NCBI RefSeq assembly: GCF_000275845.1
Contig: NW_006766914.1
Span: 43,696 to 107,695, forward strand
Reading direction: 5' to 3'
Origin: Dichomitus squalens LYAD-421 SS1
Lineage: Eukaryota > Basidiomycota > Agaricomycetes > Polyporales > Polyporaceae
DNA: 64,000 nt
Shown: positions 44,784-56,420 of the stretch, in pieces
How positions within the stretch are numbered: position 1 is the stretch's first letter
Layout of the letters: the number at the start of each line of letters is the position of its first letter
Position numbers and translations under genes: made by a program
Notes under the pieces: model-generated
The model's input: only the letters and a program-made list of their open reading frames with translations
Told to the model about the DNA's origin: nothing
Databases searched by the model: none

Positions 44784-46262
44784 CTACTGACCCCTAATCA
44801 GATCTTGTAACCCGTCCTCGAAACCGCGGGCGAACTCTTCAGCGAAGCTCTTCTCGACCGCACTGGTTCCCCACGTGACTAAGATCCCAAGGCCCCCCTC
44901 CGGCGAGCCAGTAACGTTCAATTTCAGTGCTGCGCCGAGGGTTGCGTCGCCCTGTGAAATCAGTGTGTCGCTGATCGTCCATGCCCCCTCAACGCCTTTC
45001 GGGCGCTTCGGATTGAATGTCCCTAGGTTCGAGATGGTAAGGCCTGCTGAGCGTTTCTTGCCGAGGTGTCCACGGAAGTACTCCTCGTAACGACCGAAGA
45101 GGAACTGCAACATCCCAATGATCGGGCCGGTATGCAGGAGCTCCTCCCTGAGGAACTCGGTGTGCCTCTTGGCTGCATTCCAAGGGAAGGATTTCGCGTC
45201 CGTGCCCGCACTGGCAGGAAGCAGATCCTGCGGCTCCTGACTGTGCGAGAAATGGACACACATCGCGGTCTCGGGCGCGCCGGTATACCTGCGCATCGAG
45301 ATCGGATAGCTGGTTACAATCTTCTGGTACTTCTCTCCCTCTCCGTTCGGCAGCGCGCGGATGAGCCTTGACAGCACGACGAATGCGAGGGTGTGCAGGG
45401 TAGCGGTGAGCGTCGCCTGGCGTTCGCGCGAGAGCTTGAGGAGCGTGGTGGCATCTTCAGCAGAGTAGCGCAGGATGCGAACGTTGACTTCGGGCGTGAT
45501 CACGGTTGGGATGGGATTTCCGCTCCAAACGCACTTTCTATCCCAGGAAAAGAGAAAAGGGAGGTACGTCTCCAATACGACGCGGATGAACATGAAGAAG
45601 GGGATGGCGAGTTGACGGGGCGCGGCTTCTTCGAGGGACGGCGTCAGCGGGAGGTTTTGGGGTAGGTCTGTGACAAGGCCCGAGTGCTCGGAGGGTATGT
45701 CTTCATCCTTGAGGCTGTTTAGCGCGTGGAATAGCGCGTTGTGGAAAGCGAGGCCGCTCTGACCGTCACCGATGGTATGGTTGAATGCGAAGACAACCGT
45801 CCCGTCGCGGAGTACATATAACTTCCACCAGGGCACGTCCTCCGAAAACTCCATTGGCGTGATACAGATTTCTTCATAGATCGCCTTCAGGTCGTCGCGA
45901 TTTCTGTCGAGCCATATCACCACCTTGGTTAGATCGACGGAGGGCAGGCGTTGCCATATAGGAGGCTCAGAGGGCGGCGGCAAGCGCGCGTGCAACGCAG
46001 CCAAGCTGCGCACAACCTCGCCGAGCGCCGTAAACAAGACCGGTTTGCTGACGATGTTTAGCGAAGGGTGCTCATAGCGCGCAGAGACGATGACCCATTG
46101 GGTGATACCTATGCGGCTGGCGACGTTGTAGTATTGCTCAAGTTCCCCTAAGACGCGGTCAGGAATATTTCCGTGATAGTAGATAGGAAACCGTACCTGC
46201 TCTGCGAATGGGCGTTGTGGGCTTAGAGTCCACCGTCTTATCGTTGAATGCCATTCGAGCAC
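44784..46262 (-). CDS. Alcohol O-acetyltransferase-like / condensation-fold acyltransferase
   Basis: One long exon of about 492 codons. It belongs to the ATF1-like alcohol acetyltransferase group (acetyl-CoA plus alcohol), a member of the chloramphenicol-acetyltransferase/condensation fold. The catalytic HxxxD reads FNHTIGDGQSG near residue 185, preceded by VPWWKLYVLRDGTVVF. The second-half landmark GLTISNLGTFNP corresponds to the structural DFGWG-like loop region. Other matches: TATLHTLAFVVLSR, YPISMRRYTG and a C-terminal SFAEEFARGFEDGLQDLI. No signal peptide. The frame opens with a GTG at 46262 and has no ATG near its start, so a short upstream exon with the true start is likely. MMPM-like ATGs near 46375-46385 are candidates but no splice joined cleanly. 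Confidence 0.82.
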   Translation of the reverse strand: MLEWHSTIRRWTLSPQRPFAEQVRFPIYYHGNIPDRVLGELEQYYNVASRIGITQWVIVSARYEHPSLNIVSKPVLFTALGEVVRSLAALHARLPPPSEPPIWQRLPSVDLTKVVIWLDRNRDDLKAIYEEICITPMEFSEDVPWWKLYVLRDGTVVFAFNHTIGDGQSGLAFHNALFHALNSLKDEDIPSEHSGLVTDLPQNLPLTPSLEEAAPRQLAIPFFMFIRVVLETYLPFLFSWDRKCVWSGNPIPTVITPEVNVRILRYSAEDATTLLKLSRERQATLTATLHTLAFVVLSRLIRALPNGEGEKYQKIVTSYPISMRRYTGAPETAMCVHFSHSQEPQDLLPASAGTDAKSFPWNAAKRHTEFLREELLHTGPIIGMLQFLFGRYEEYFRGHLGKKRSAGLTISNLGTFNPKRPKGVEGAWTISDTLISQGDATLGAALKLNVTGSPEGGLGILVTWGTSAVEKSFAEEFARGFEDGLQDLIRGQ

Positions 46263-46732
46263 ACTATCGTTAGATTTAGTTGTGAGCGGAGTAGAGGGAT
46301 AGAAATGAGACCCGTTTGTCTTGGACTGCGGGCTCGTGATAATTCACACGAATCTAAGAACGACATTCACCATCGGCATAATCATTGCCGAACAGTAGAG
46401 TCACTATGATCTTGCTGCCCGGCCAACCTGGAGCGAAGCAGATTACAGGGTGTGCGCTGACTAAGTTGCGTAGGAAGACTCTGATCCATTACCGGCTGCA
46501 CCTCCGTACTGGCCTCCTGCGGCCGTCATGACAGCGAGGACTCGTATACACACACGCATTTTGTTGTAACATCAGGACAAGTGCTTGGAAGCGAAATGAT
46601 GTCTTGTGTACTATGACTTGCTAATGCTAGCTGCATCCACACATGTGTATTGACTGAGAATCAGATGACGGATAACGGACGTACTGTCCAGAATTCCCCA
46701 AGACCCCAAAGCATCCGAACAAGTCTTGCACA
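46263..46732. other. Intergenic between acyltransferase genes
   Basis: About 470 bases. It may hold the missing first exon and promoter of the acetyltransferase-like gene and the 3' UTR of the carnitine acetyltransferase. Confidence 0.4.
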
Positions 46733-49017
46733 TTACAACTTCGCCTTCTGTGTGGCGCTCTGACTAGCGAACAGGTCATATATGTCCCTCGCCGCGCGCT
46801 GGAGCTCCTCGCAAAACTCGTCATTCGGCATCTCCGTGCGGCTCGTGACCGTGAACTGCAGGAAGTCGTCGAACCCGGTCGTGTACGCAACGCCAAACCC
46901 GTCGGGCACGACCTCGCCCCAGCCGTACGGCCCGAAGTTCTTCGCGTTGATCGCGGATGTGCTGAGCACCCAGTACGACGAGCGCTTCACGACCGGGTTC
47001 GAGAACACCTCTGGCACCTGCTCGCCCTCACGCACCAGCAGCTTCAGCCCGAGCAAGTGGCGGTCCACCCCGTGCGCGTTGCCCGCCGCCCGCGCGTACG
47101 TCCCGTGCGTCTTGATCGCTTCTGCGAACAGCTGCACTCTCCGCCTCGCATCCGCGGCGGGATCGTCCATGCTTGCGACCCAACGGTCGCTCTGCTCGCT
47201 CACGACCCGGATCGCCTCTGTGCGCCCCTTGAGGAACTTGCGCACGCTCGCGGCCTCGTACGTGCCCCCGTTGCGCTTCCAGCCTTTGGCCTTGAGCAGG
47301 CGTGCGTACGCGAGCTGGATAATAAGCTGCGTCCAGCCATCGGGGGACACGCCGAATGCCTTCACAGCGGCCTTACCGTAGGGCGTGCGGACGACTTGGA
47401 GGGTCTGCGAGGAGATGAGCGCCACCGCGGCTTCGGTTGCCGAGTCGATCGCTTTCTGTATCTCGGGGCTGACGTTCCAGTCGAGCGGTTCCGGAAGCTG
47501 CTTCGCGCGCAGAGTAGATTGTTCGGACGAGTTGGCGGTGGTGGCGAAGTCGGGCGCTGCGATGAGGTCCAAAACGCGGTCGCACATCGTCGCAGTGGGC
47601 GTGCCGTCCATGACGGAGTGCTCTCCGACTAGGCCCGCCTTGCCGTCCGCAAGCACGACGAACTGCAAGGGCTTGTCCATCCAGCGGTTGCGAAGACCGA
47701 GCTGCGGCTGTGCATGCGAGATGCCGGGCTGAGGAGGGGGAACGACCGCGCCGTGCCAGAGGAGGCGTGAGTGCTCGACAAAAGAGGAGGCGGACTCTGT
47801 GTCGAGGGAAAGGACGAAGGCGGAGGAGTGGATCTGGGTCAGTATGTGCGCGTTATGAGGATCTGCAGCGAGCGTTTGGAAGTCCTGCGAGAAGGGGACA
47901 TGAATCGGAGAGGTAGGAAGAACGCCCAGTGCAGACTCACCTTTGCCCAGACGTCGCGATTGGAAGCGGTCAGTACGCCGACGCCGGGGTACTCCTTGTT
48001 GGTGTTGTCGTATATATGTTGTATTTGCCTGCGCCAAGGGCGTCAGCCAGTACGCGCGGGACAATATGCGGACATCCATACCTCTGGAGTTCGTCGAGAG
48101 ACAAGAGTTTGCCATCTTGCCAAGGTTCAAGCTTCCATACACGTCCACGGTGTAACACAACGACGTGCCCAGACCGCCCGTTGTCCCCCTCCTTCGCATG
48201 GCTCACAGCCCAATCGAGCCCTGCTCCGGGGATGCGGCAGCAATCGAACATCCACCTGGGCAGGTACTATGAAGTTGAATTGTTGAGGGCAACAGAGTCT
48301 TGGTTACGAAACGTACCTCCATGTGTCCATGCAAATGGGACCCTCCTTCGTCGCCTCCGGAGGTATCTGACCAAGTTTGAACTGCTCGCGAAACGCCATA
48401 ACGGCACGCACAAGGGACGCGGCGCGGTGCACCGGCGTTTGTGGGAGGCTTGACGGATGCTCCTTGAATCCATCTGGCGGGTGAAGGAGGCTCGCGCTCG
48501 GAACAATCTATCTATCGAGCCCACTGTTCCACGTACAGTAATAAGAAACGTTCACCACGACCTAGGTTGTAATACGAATTGAGATTCATATGCAACCGTA
48601 TTAATCCAGTGTACTACTCACCGAATCGCGGTACCCCATGTATGCTAAATCATCCCACCATTCTTCCAACCAATGTACTCTCCCTGGTTCCTGGCTTCGC
48701 TTCTGCAACCTGTCCTGGAGCTCGCGCGCGTACGGGCTTGACCCAAACTCATCCACCGCCTTGACGGCGTCCGCATACTCCTGCTCAGACCACGCGATAG
48801 GCTTGAGGGTCTCCTTGAGCTTCGTGAGTGTTTCTGAGAGTGCAGGGACGGGGAGGCGGGGCAGGTTTGCTTGAGCCGCGAAGGTCGGGCCGGGGAGGGG
48901 CGGGGGCGCGAGAGCCTTCCAATTTGCCGGCCGCGTCGTGCTGAAGGGCGTTGTAGACATTGCGCGCGACGCAGACCAGACAAGACGGGGTAGCCTGGGG
49001 AGCCTTGAGGAAATCAT
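46733..49017 (-). CDS. CAT2: Carnitine O-acetyltransferase, mitochondrial and peroxisomal
   Basis: Six exons (49017-48622, 48561-48537, 48473-48317, 48255-48082, 48028-47941, 47884-46733) join in frame to 663 aa. It moves acetyl groups between CoA and carnitine. Landmarks: LPRLPVPALSETLTKLKETL, NVSYYYGFKEHPSSLPQTPV, GQIPPEATKEGPICMDTWRW, YPGVGVLTASNRDVWAK, the catalytic His in LVGEHSVMDGTPT, GGTYEAASVRKFLKGRTEAI and FGPYGWGEVVPDGFGVAYTT. The N-terminus (MISSRLPRLPRLVWSASRAM) is an Arg-rich amphipathic presequence for mitochondria. A second ATG at codon 20 would remove it, and the protein ends in -AKL, a type 1 peroxisomal signal. This is the dual-targeting design known for yeast Cat2. The gene lies beside an acetyltransferase-like gene on the same strand. 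Confidence 0.94.
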
Positions 49018-49668
49018 GGAGGTGTGGGGAAGGCTGCGGGGTATAGCTTGTTATACGAGGCGTTTCACTGGCCATCCGGCTACCGCTACGCCGCGCTACG
49101 GGCGTTCACTGCGATGCATGTGAATTTTGGCCCGGGCTACTCGTACTACTTAGCCTCGTTACCTCCAACCATCTGAACCTTTTTGCAAGTGCTTCACCAC
49201 CTACAATTCAGGATCGGAGGAAGCAATTGAAAACCGGTATGAGTAACTCGCCTATGTTGAACATCACTGCTTCTCTACAGCGGTATAAAGACAAAAACAG
49301 TATGGCAATGTTTTGTCTCGATTCGAAGCAGGTGCAGCTCAATGAGGTACTGCAATCGACTGTCTTTAACCAGGTACTACTTGGTGTTGACGTTGACACG
49401 CTGCGTGCGTTTCGACATAACAAGATAATTCGATACAGGCCAAGTGTACATTACAGACAGCTCTAAATGATCCTACAGCAACCGTTGTGGCGATTCGCGA
49501 CTGGAATCAGCGCACGGCCTCAGACCGGCGGTTCAAACAGCGCCGTCATCCTTCACTGGGTATGGATCAGGAGGAGCATCAGCAGGTACATATGTGTCAC
49601 CAATTGGTTCCACTAACAAAGGGTGCGGGATCCGGACAACTCTCCTCTTTCATGTCCGTTATACCTCT
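49018..49668. other. Intergenic, promoter of carnitine acetyltransferase
   Basis: About 650 bases with no gene recognised. Confidence 0.45.
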
Positions 49669-51380
49669 TCATTCGTCTGCGCGGTAGCTGCTGTCTTCCG
49701 AGTCGCCTTTCGCTGGAAGATAATCTTCTGGCTCAATTATGGCCCCGATTGATCCAACGACTCGCTCAAAGACTAGCGAGCTGTTCTGAGACGCCGTCAA
49801 CGCCTCCGAAGTATCCATACCAGCGAGCGCCCGGAGGTTTGCCGATTGCAGATGCAGGAGGAAGCGGGAGAGGCAGATGGCGAATAGTCTAAGCGGCCGC
49901 AGTCCGGGAGAGGTGTAGTATCAATAAAAGACTATCATCGGTGACAGAGTCGTGCACATACGGGGTTGTGAAGTAGGTCACATCGCTTAGTGAGCCTTGT
50001 AGCAACGTCGCGTCCAGCTACCATAACCCACTGCGTCAGTGTCCTGATGCCAGCATTATGAGACAGAGTGCGGACTCACCGAGAGCAGTGTGAAAGCCAT
50101 GTGTACAGAGCTCACAATGGCGAGTACGCTGGAAGAGCCCGTCTGAGATATGGTACACATCAAAAGTGTGCGACTCACAGGAAATAAATAATCCCTGCAT
50201 TAGAGGCCATCAGTGTCCTGACATGTCGGCACAAAGCACACGCTCACCGTCCAATAGAAGCACCCTAGAAAGTGTCCCTTTCCTTCCGGCCATATGGCGA
50301 ATACCGTAACCTTGGTGCATCGCGAACCACGTCACACCGATAGCAACGCAGTCCGCTGCTATCTGACAAGAACGGGACACGATGATCACTGTCGTCTTAC
50401 CTCGTGAGTGACGACCGGATGAAAACGTAGAGATTCAGCCTACATCTGCATATGAAGCGTTCAAAGATCAGTTCCACGATGATTATGGCAGCGAACGAGC
50501 AATACATTTTCCTGAAGTTGAACGGGGTCTTGTCCACGGTCAGACACCCGAAGGCCGTGATCTCGCCGTTGACTCCAAATGAGAATCGAGCCTATCAGAC
50601 CATCCATCATCAATCATATGAGAGCTCGTGCAACGATGTCACATCATGATGAAGAAGAACTTGCAGAGTTCAGCCCCGCGGGTACTGCAGAAATAAGGAA
50701 TGTCACGAGGGATAGCAGGGAACATCTGCGAAGGGCATGAACACGTAAGCCGGTGAATGCTATCATCATGGCATGGACGTAAGCCGCTGCTGAGCTGCGT
50801 TTGGGCACCGAATATGGGAGATGCTTACCTGCCAGGACGATATACAGAGAGATCTCCACAACTCCAGCCCCCCTCGAGGTAGGATCACAGCTACAGAATT
50901 TGAGGCAATTCCAGGCTCGCGAAAAAGACAGTTGCTGCGAGTTCCTCTTACCTCTGCCGGAGTGAAGAGCAGTCAGCACGGGTGGAGGGCTACAGAATAG
51001 GCCGCACACCTTATTTGGTAGCCCTAGGTAGGTCGCGAGGATCCAAACGAAGTAGAGCATAGCTATGTACTTGTTTAGCCAGAACAGTACGGAGGCACCA
51101 GTCACTTTTCGTCCCCAGAAACACCGTATCTCCTCTCCGGTCATTATCACTGAGTCATATATGAAGAGGACTGTAACACCGATTTATCAGCGACGCGGCC
51201 CTGAGATTCTCATGACGAGCGAGTCCTGTATACCTGCACCGGCGAGAAAACAATAGTTCTCTCTAAGGCTGTGTATTCAAGCGACTTTGAGTAACGGTAT
51301 ACTTACGTGGACGAATGGGAGGAAAGGACGTACTAGCTGGCAAATTGAGCTACAAGCATGTCGGTTTGCGATGAAGACAT
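49669..51380 (-). CDS. DUF6533 multi-pass membrane protein (paralogue 2)
   Basis: Exons that join cleanly: 51380-51334, 51268-51234, 51170-51010, 50934-50829, 50759-50665, 50591 onward, and the last exon 49888-49669, with four or five short exons between 50560 and 49960. Landmarks: MSSSQTDMLVAQFASYLREN, LFIYDSVIMTGEEIRCFWGR followed by KVTGASVLFWLNKYI (DUF6533 core), AFTGLRVHALRRCS, FSFGVNGEITAFGCLTVDKT, SCQIAADCVAIGVTWFAMHQ, VLLLDGIIYFLVLAIVSSVH followed by MAFTLLS and the C-terminal LFAICLSRFLLHLQSANLRA. The order matches paralogue 1 at 24583-26334. Intron 50592-50664 uses a GC donor (GCAAGT). The exon between FNF and IIVSRSC (about 50400-50530) is unresolved. Membrane family of unknown function. 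Confidence 0.8.
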
Positions 51381-52290
51381 GATTGCTGATAGCAGAAGTT
51401 ACGGAAAAGTGTAGGCGGGACACGATTGGTAGTCGCTGGGACGAGGCATTTGTATGCGTGCTGCTGAGAATTAGAAGCGTTCCCACAAGATGCACAAGGC
51501 GTACCTACTGCGCCACATTGCTCGGAACAGTCGAGTGTCAGAGAGGTCTTCTGGCCTATTTTTGTCGCCGTGAGTGGATTACGGCAATACTTCACGAACT
51601 GCGGTCTCATGCACGAATCACAGTCTCGAGAAGTTGGTGCCAGCGCCGGACTCATCCGAGTCGGACCTTCGAGAACACGTGACTATTCACTTACTCCAGC
51701 AAGTCGCTCTACATACTAGACTTTTCCGACTGGCTAGACAGTCCTGATAATCCTTGAAGTGCGATAGACGAAGCTCGCGTAGCGAAGATGAATTGAGTGT
51801 CTCACTTGTTCGGTTCACGAAGTATGATGTTCACTCACCTGACTGTGCGTCCAACCAAGTACGCAGGCGATAGGCCCATCGAAACGCCGCCTGCAAGTTC
51901 TCAAACCTTACCCTCACGTCCCCGCGACCGTCTCCACCGTGTTAGATGAACTTGGCTGGCGGCGATTGGGGAGAGCTTGATTGTTGGGAAGAACTTGGCA
52001 GCCGGCCTTCTCGCATCATCGGGGCTAGGTATCAAACACAGAATAATTCACATGTCAATCATCGCACAGCGTAGCAAAATTCACGGATGAAGCCTAAAAT
52101 TTGCACGAAGAGACTGTAAATAGGGGAGCATGATGACAGTCTTCAAGAAGACCATCGCTCGGGCAATGCGAAAAGCATTACTGAGAAGATGTGGCCTGGA
52201 GCTATAAGTAGGCCGGCGGTGGTAAGGGAGAGGTAGGGAAGTGATCTAAGTGGGAGGGACAGACAAGAAGGATGGTTAAGAATGAGCAAA
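51381..52290. other. Intergenic, no gene seen
   Basis: About 900 bases, promoter side of the second DUF6533 gene. A plus frame at 51383-51682 is antisense to this region's leader and not protein-like. Confidence 0.4.
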
Positions 52291-52370
52291 AGGACCTGGC
52301 CGGGAACGTACCCTGGGACCTCCTCCGAATACAGCCAAACCCCAAGACTCAAGAATCACACTAGACCGAT
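52291..52370 (-). pseudogene. Truncated tRNA-Pro-like sequence
   Basis: The minus strand keeps GTCTAGTGTGATTC, a GGAGGAGGTCCC variable region and a T-arm like CAGGG TACGTTC CCGG, and ends in CCAGGTCC followed by TTTT, all resembling the tRNA-Pro at 43891-43973. The 5' acceptor half GGCCTGG is absent, the anticodon loop is altered and the T-loop lost its TTCAA. Not expected to fold. Confidence 0.75.
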
Positions 52371-53452
52371 GTTATCGTAGTTTGCATGCCACTTGTTGGC
52401 TGTGGGACTTTCTAGGATCATGACCCCACGTCGAGGCAGGAGAGCTTCCCCCTTCGCAAGCACGTTGATTGCGTTGGAGGGGTAGTACTTACTAGACTAG
52501 AGATGGAACTCTAGACACCTTTCGCAAGTGGCAGTCAAATCGCCACAGCCACAGCGGAGTTTGAAAGGGCAGTCTGATCGGTCCGGTATCTGCCCGGTCT
52601 TCGGTAATCTGTGGCAAGTCTGAGGTGTCCTAGTTTTTTGTCTTCAGCTTAAGCTCGTCAGCCAACAAACCTGTGTCACATGTAAGTGCGGCACTCAAGA
52701 TACGGAGCGTACACGTAAAGCTCGTGAGAGCAAGATTCCGGCGTACTCCCGGGTTAGCCCTCTCCAAGTCCGACCAATCTGGTTTCCTACACGCCATCAT
52801 CACGATTTACACCCATCGAAGTTTGATTGAACTTCCAGGTGCGCATCTTCTCGACGCGCATCCGTAAGCGGAACGTAACGCACTTTCTCCCATCCGTACA
52901 TTTGTATGCGGGAGAACAGTGTCGGCGGCTCTTACTTCGACCGAAGTAAACACCGCCGATTATGTACTATTCTGCTGTAGCCGATCCAGCCCAGATACAG
53001 CGTGTCTTGGTGACTGTGAGTAATCCTAGTCACCAACGTTCAATCCTTGCCTACTCTTAGCCATTGCCGTGCAGACATAGTATTCTCTAGAAAAGATTGA
53101 AGCATGCTATCGACCTGGAGAGAGATGTGTTAAACGAAGACTGCTAGCCAGGGGTTGGCCTTCGTCCACAAGCATCCGACTGCTAGTGTTTCACATCACG
53201 CCGCCCACACTTCTGGACGTTGATGCTGAGGCCGCATTCACACATGTAAATTTCCAATGCTTTATCACCGCGCTCTTCCTCTGGCGTCAGCTACAGACGC
53301 TATCGCTGCATGAGGTACGCCGAACCCTGACGGCCCGGGCACGAAATGACGGTTCTGCGAATAGTACATAAAGTGGACCCTCGGCGACATGAGTTCAAGG
53401 AAGTCTGTATTCTCCCAACCCCTTCGTTCATACAGCCAGCTCAAAGAGTACA
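52371..53452. other. Intergenic, no gene seen
   Basis: About 1.1 kb. Short open frames (e.g. 52673-52867) show no motif. Presumed upstream region of the first glycosyltransferase gene. Confidence 0.4.
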
Positions 53453-55546
53453 ATGACAATCCGCGCCAGCAAGCATGTCGTCGTCTTTCCCATGCAGATG
53501 TGGGGTACGCCTCTCAACGTTGTATATATCGAAGGCAATCGAGCTCATCTTACTGCGACACAATCTAGGACATTCCCGCACAATGTGCACTCTCGTCGCA
53601 CGTATAGTCCGGCTCAGACCTACCTTCATCGTCACGTTCTTTGTTGTTAGCGGCTTCTATGATCGCGTCAAGGGAGAGATAGCTCGTGACTTCTTGCGAG
53701 GAGAAGAACATATGCTTTCCCGCATCAGGCGAGTACTGGGTCGTTTTGAATATGGTATCAACGAGCCTGCTCATCTTCGGTCGCACAGGTTAATCGCCCT
53801 GCCGCAGGTGGAGGGTGTGCACGACACGAGCAGCGCTGAGGATGCTTTTGAAACTGCTTATCGCAATATAATTGACGACAAATCGCTTACGTGTGCAAAT
53901 ACGGGGACCACATTTGACCCACACCCAGTCCGTCCAACTGTGGCCATTCTGGACGTACGTCCAAATGCTCTCTTTGCCAACCCCATACTGCAGACTGAAC
54001 GTGATGAACAAGATGTTTGTTGTTCGTGCGTTCGAGATCGTCAAGACGCTCAGCTCGAACACCGTCAAGGTATACACATGGTATCCTGCGGCCACGAAGA
54101 GCTTCCACTACTATTTCGCCGAAGATCTTGTGCCAGCATGCGAAGCCGAAGCCGCCAGCAGGGGCATGTCCTTCAATGATGTGGCATATGAGGTGACGAT
54201 CCTTCAAGTGGTTGTGTACGGCTGCTCTGACTTTGGAGAACCTGCAGCGTTTCAGCAACTTCACCGGTAGGGTAGTCCGGACCCCTTGTGCCCCGACCAT
54301 GCACGATTGGGAGTACAATCCTCAAGCAGTATGTCCCCCTTCCAATGTGCACCGCCTCGGCACCAAAATCAATGATATCATCATATCAGACACGTTCTCC
54401 GCGGGAGTTTATCGGAAACATCCTCATCAAGGTCGGCGGGTACGTCATATATTCGGTAGTATCCTGGCTCGTGGGTATTCAGCAGGGTCATCAGGCAAAT
54501 GAAGCGCACCGACGGCTTCATTACTTTCGATGCTGCAGAATACTGTCCCACGGCGACTGAATCTCTGCGATCTTGGTTCGCAGAGACAGGCCGCAAATGT
54601 TACTACGCTGGCCCCTTGGTCCCTCAACAGAAGGAAGAGCCATTGGGCGACCCGCGCTCGTACCAGATAAAGACGTTCTTGGACCAGGAACTCGCCTCGC
54701 ATGGCGAGAAGTCTGTCATCTACGTACGTCACCGTAGGGTATCGCCCAGCCAAGGACGGAGATCCTGACGAATATGCACGGTAGATTTCCTTCGGCTCGA
54801 TGTTCTGGCCGACGGAACCAGAGAAACTGTGGGCTGTGTTTGATGTGCTTATGGAGAGGCATATTCCCTTTGTGCGTCCCCACTTCTATCCTTAAAAGGC
54901 GGCGCTCTGCTGAAATTAGTAATGTACATCGCAGATCCTCAGCACAAGCGCTGTCTTCGCGAAGACGCCTCCTCCCGAGGTGCAGGAGAAGGTAGCTCAG
55001 TATGGCGATGCTATGATAACCGATTGGGTGCCCCAGCAGTACCTGCTTGATCATCCCGTACGCAATGTCTCCTGTCTGGCCTTTCTCGAGTGCTTAACAG
55101 TTTGCTAGGCAACGGGCTGGTACTTGTCGCACGGTGGACACAACAGCACGCTTGAAACCATTCTCGCCGGAGTTCCGAAGTCTGTAGCTCCTCTCTGTCG
55201 TGGTCAGATTTAGACGGCTAACATCCGACACAGTATAGTGTGGCCTGTCTATGCGGACCAGCCTGTGAACGCCATCCACCTGTCCGAGGACCTCGACGTC
55301 GCCTACGAGCTCTTCGAGGTCCGTTGTGGCACTGGCTTGGGGCAGATCCTCCGCAACGGTAAAACACCCACCGGGACAGTTGAAGCTGTCAAGGCCGAGA
55401 TTCACAACGTCCTCGATCACGCATTTGGGGACGACGGCGCCAGGAAACGTGTCAATCTGCAAGCTGTAAGAAAGAAGCTACAGGCAGCTTGGGCGGAAGA
55501 CGGGATCGCACGCAGGGAGGTCGAGGCTTTCTTGGACGATTTGTAA
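53453..55546 (+). CDS. UDP-glycosyltransferase (GT1), copy 1
   Basis: Exons 53453-53504, 53569-53728, 53789-53954, 54013-54192, 54248-54328, 54390-54439, 54495-54723, 54785-54871, 54935-55057, 55109-55179 and 55234-55546 give about 503 aa, normal for GT1. The N-terminus HVVVFPMQMWGHSRTMCTLV is the acceptor-domain start. The C-terminal domain has IYISFGSMFWPTEPEKLW and the sugar-nucleotide signature WVPQQYLLDHPATGWYLSHG followed by GHNSTLETILAGVP, with acidic DQ in VYADQPVNAIHLSED. The intron 53729-53788 (60 nt, donor GCGAGT) has no stop and is identified by comparison with copy 2, which has a GT-AG intron at the same codon. No signal peptide or membrane segment, so likely cytosolic; it transfers sugar from UDP-sugar to a small lipophilic acceptor, identity unknown. 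Confidence 0.9.
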
Positions 55547-56341
55547 TAGGTAAGCGTGGCGGAGGGGATCCTGTCCACTGTTCACGGACACTGTTCACGG
55601 AATATTGCAGACTGGCGCAAACACCACTAGACACTGGGAGCGCGTCAAAGGCAGACATAATATAGAAGTTTAACCCAGCTTTCGGCGAGGGCTGTCTGAG
55701 GAAACAGGAACATTTGCAGTGCATTCAAACGATCTTCCAGGGAACATGATTGGAGGATGGGGTCCCCAGCCGGTAAGTATAAGCGTTCCCTGATGAGCCG
55801 CTAGATGAACATAGAGATGTTGGCGAAAGAAATACTAGACTCCTGTTATACACGACCGCTAATTAAATCGCTCCGGACTAACCGTCTCGACAATTAACAG
55901 GCAAAACTGCTGTTTGCAAGCTTAGCTGCGAGACTCATGTGGCATAATCGAGCAAGGCGGGTCAGGTGCGAGTGGTCATGACAAAGTGAGGCAAGTAGCT
56001 GACTCGCTGTCTCGAATGTGACCAGTAAACATGGGAGTTTTGAGAGAATGAAAGGGCCCCAGATGTGCGCCGCCTGGATCCATCAACGCTTCCGCACCTC
56101 CTGCGTTACAGGGTGCCGCAGTTGCCAATCGATACCGACTGATTCTAGCCTCTTCCTCAAGCCAGAGTCGTGAGCTTGGAGCAGCTGTACCAGACCTTCG
56201 TTATGAGCTTCCTGATTAGCGTAATGCGACTGCCCAGGATGCAGACGATGGAGAAAAATGGCACGTATCATGAAGACTCGATACACAAGACGTATGAGAA
56301 GGCGCCCGAGTCGGTTATATCTCCCTCAGACGTGCCAAAAA
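55547..56341. other. Intergenic, no gene seen
   Basis: About 800 bases between the first glycosyltransferase gene and the tRNA-Arg. No coding or RNA feature recognised. Confidence 0.45.
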
Positions 56342-56420
56342 TGACCACCGCAGGGGTCGAACCTGCAATCTCCTGATTACGCATTCGTAGTCAGACGCGT
56401 TGCCATTACGCCAGGCGGCC
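56342..56420 (-). tRNA. tRNA-Arg(ACG) with small intron
   Basis: The minus strand folds as acceptor GGCCGCC / GGTGGTC (two G-T pairs), D-arm GCGTAATGGCAACGC, anticodon stem TCTGA / TCAGG, loop CTACGA(intron)A with anticodon ACG, and T-arm GCAGG TTCGACC CCTGC. The intron is about 7 nt (ATGCGTA) after position 37. A T-rich tract follows (CATTTTTGG). Confidence 0.9.
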
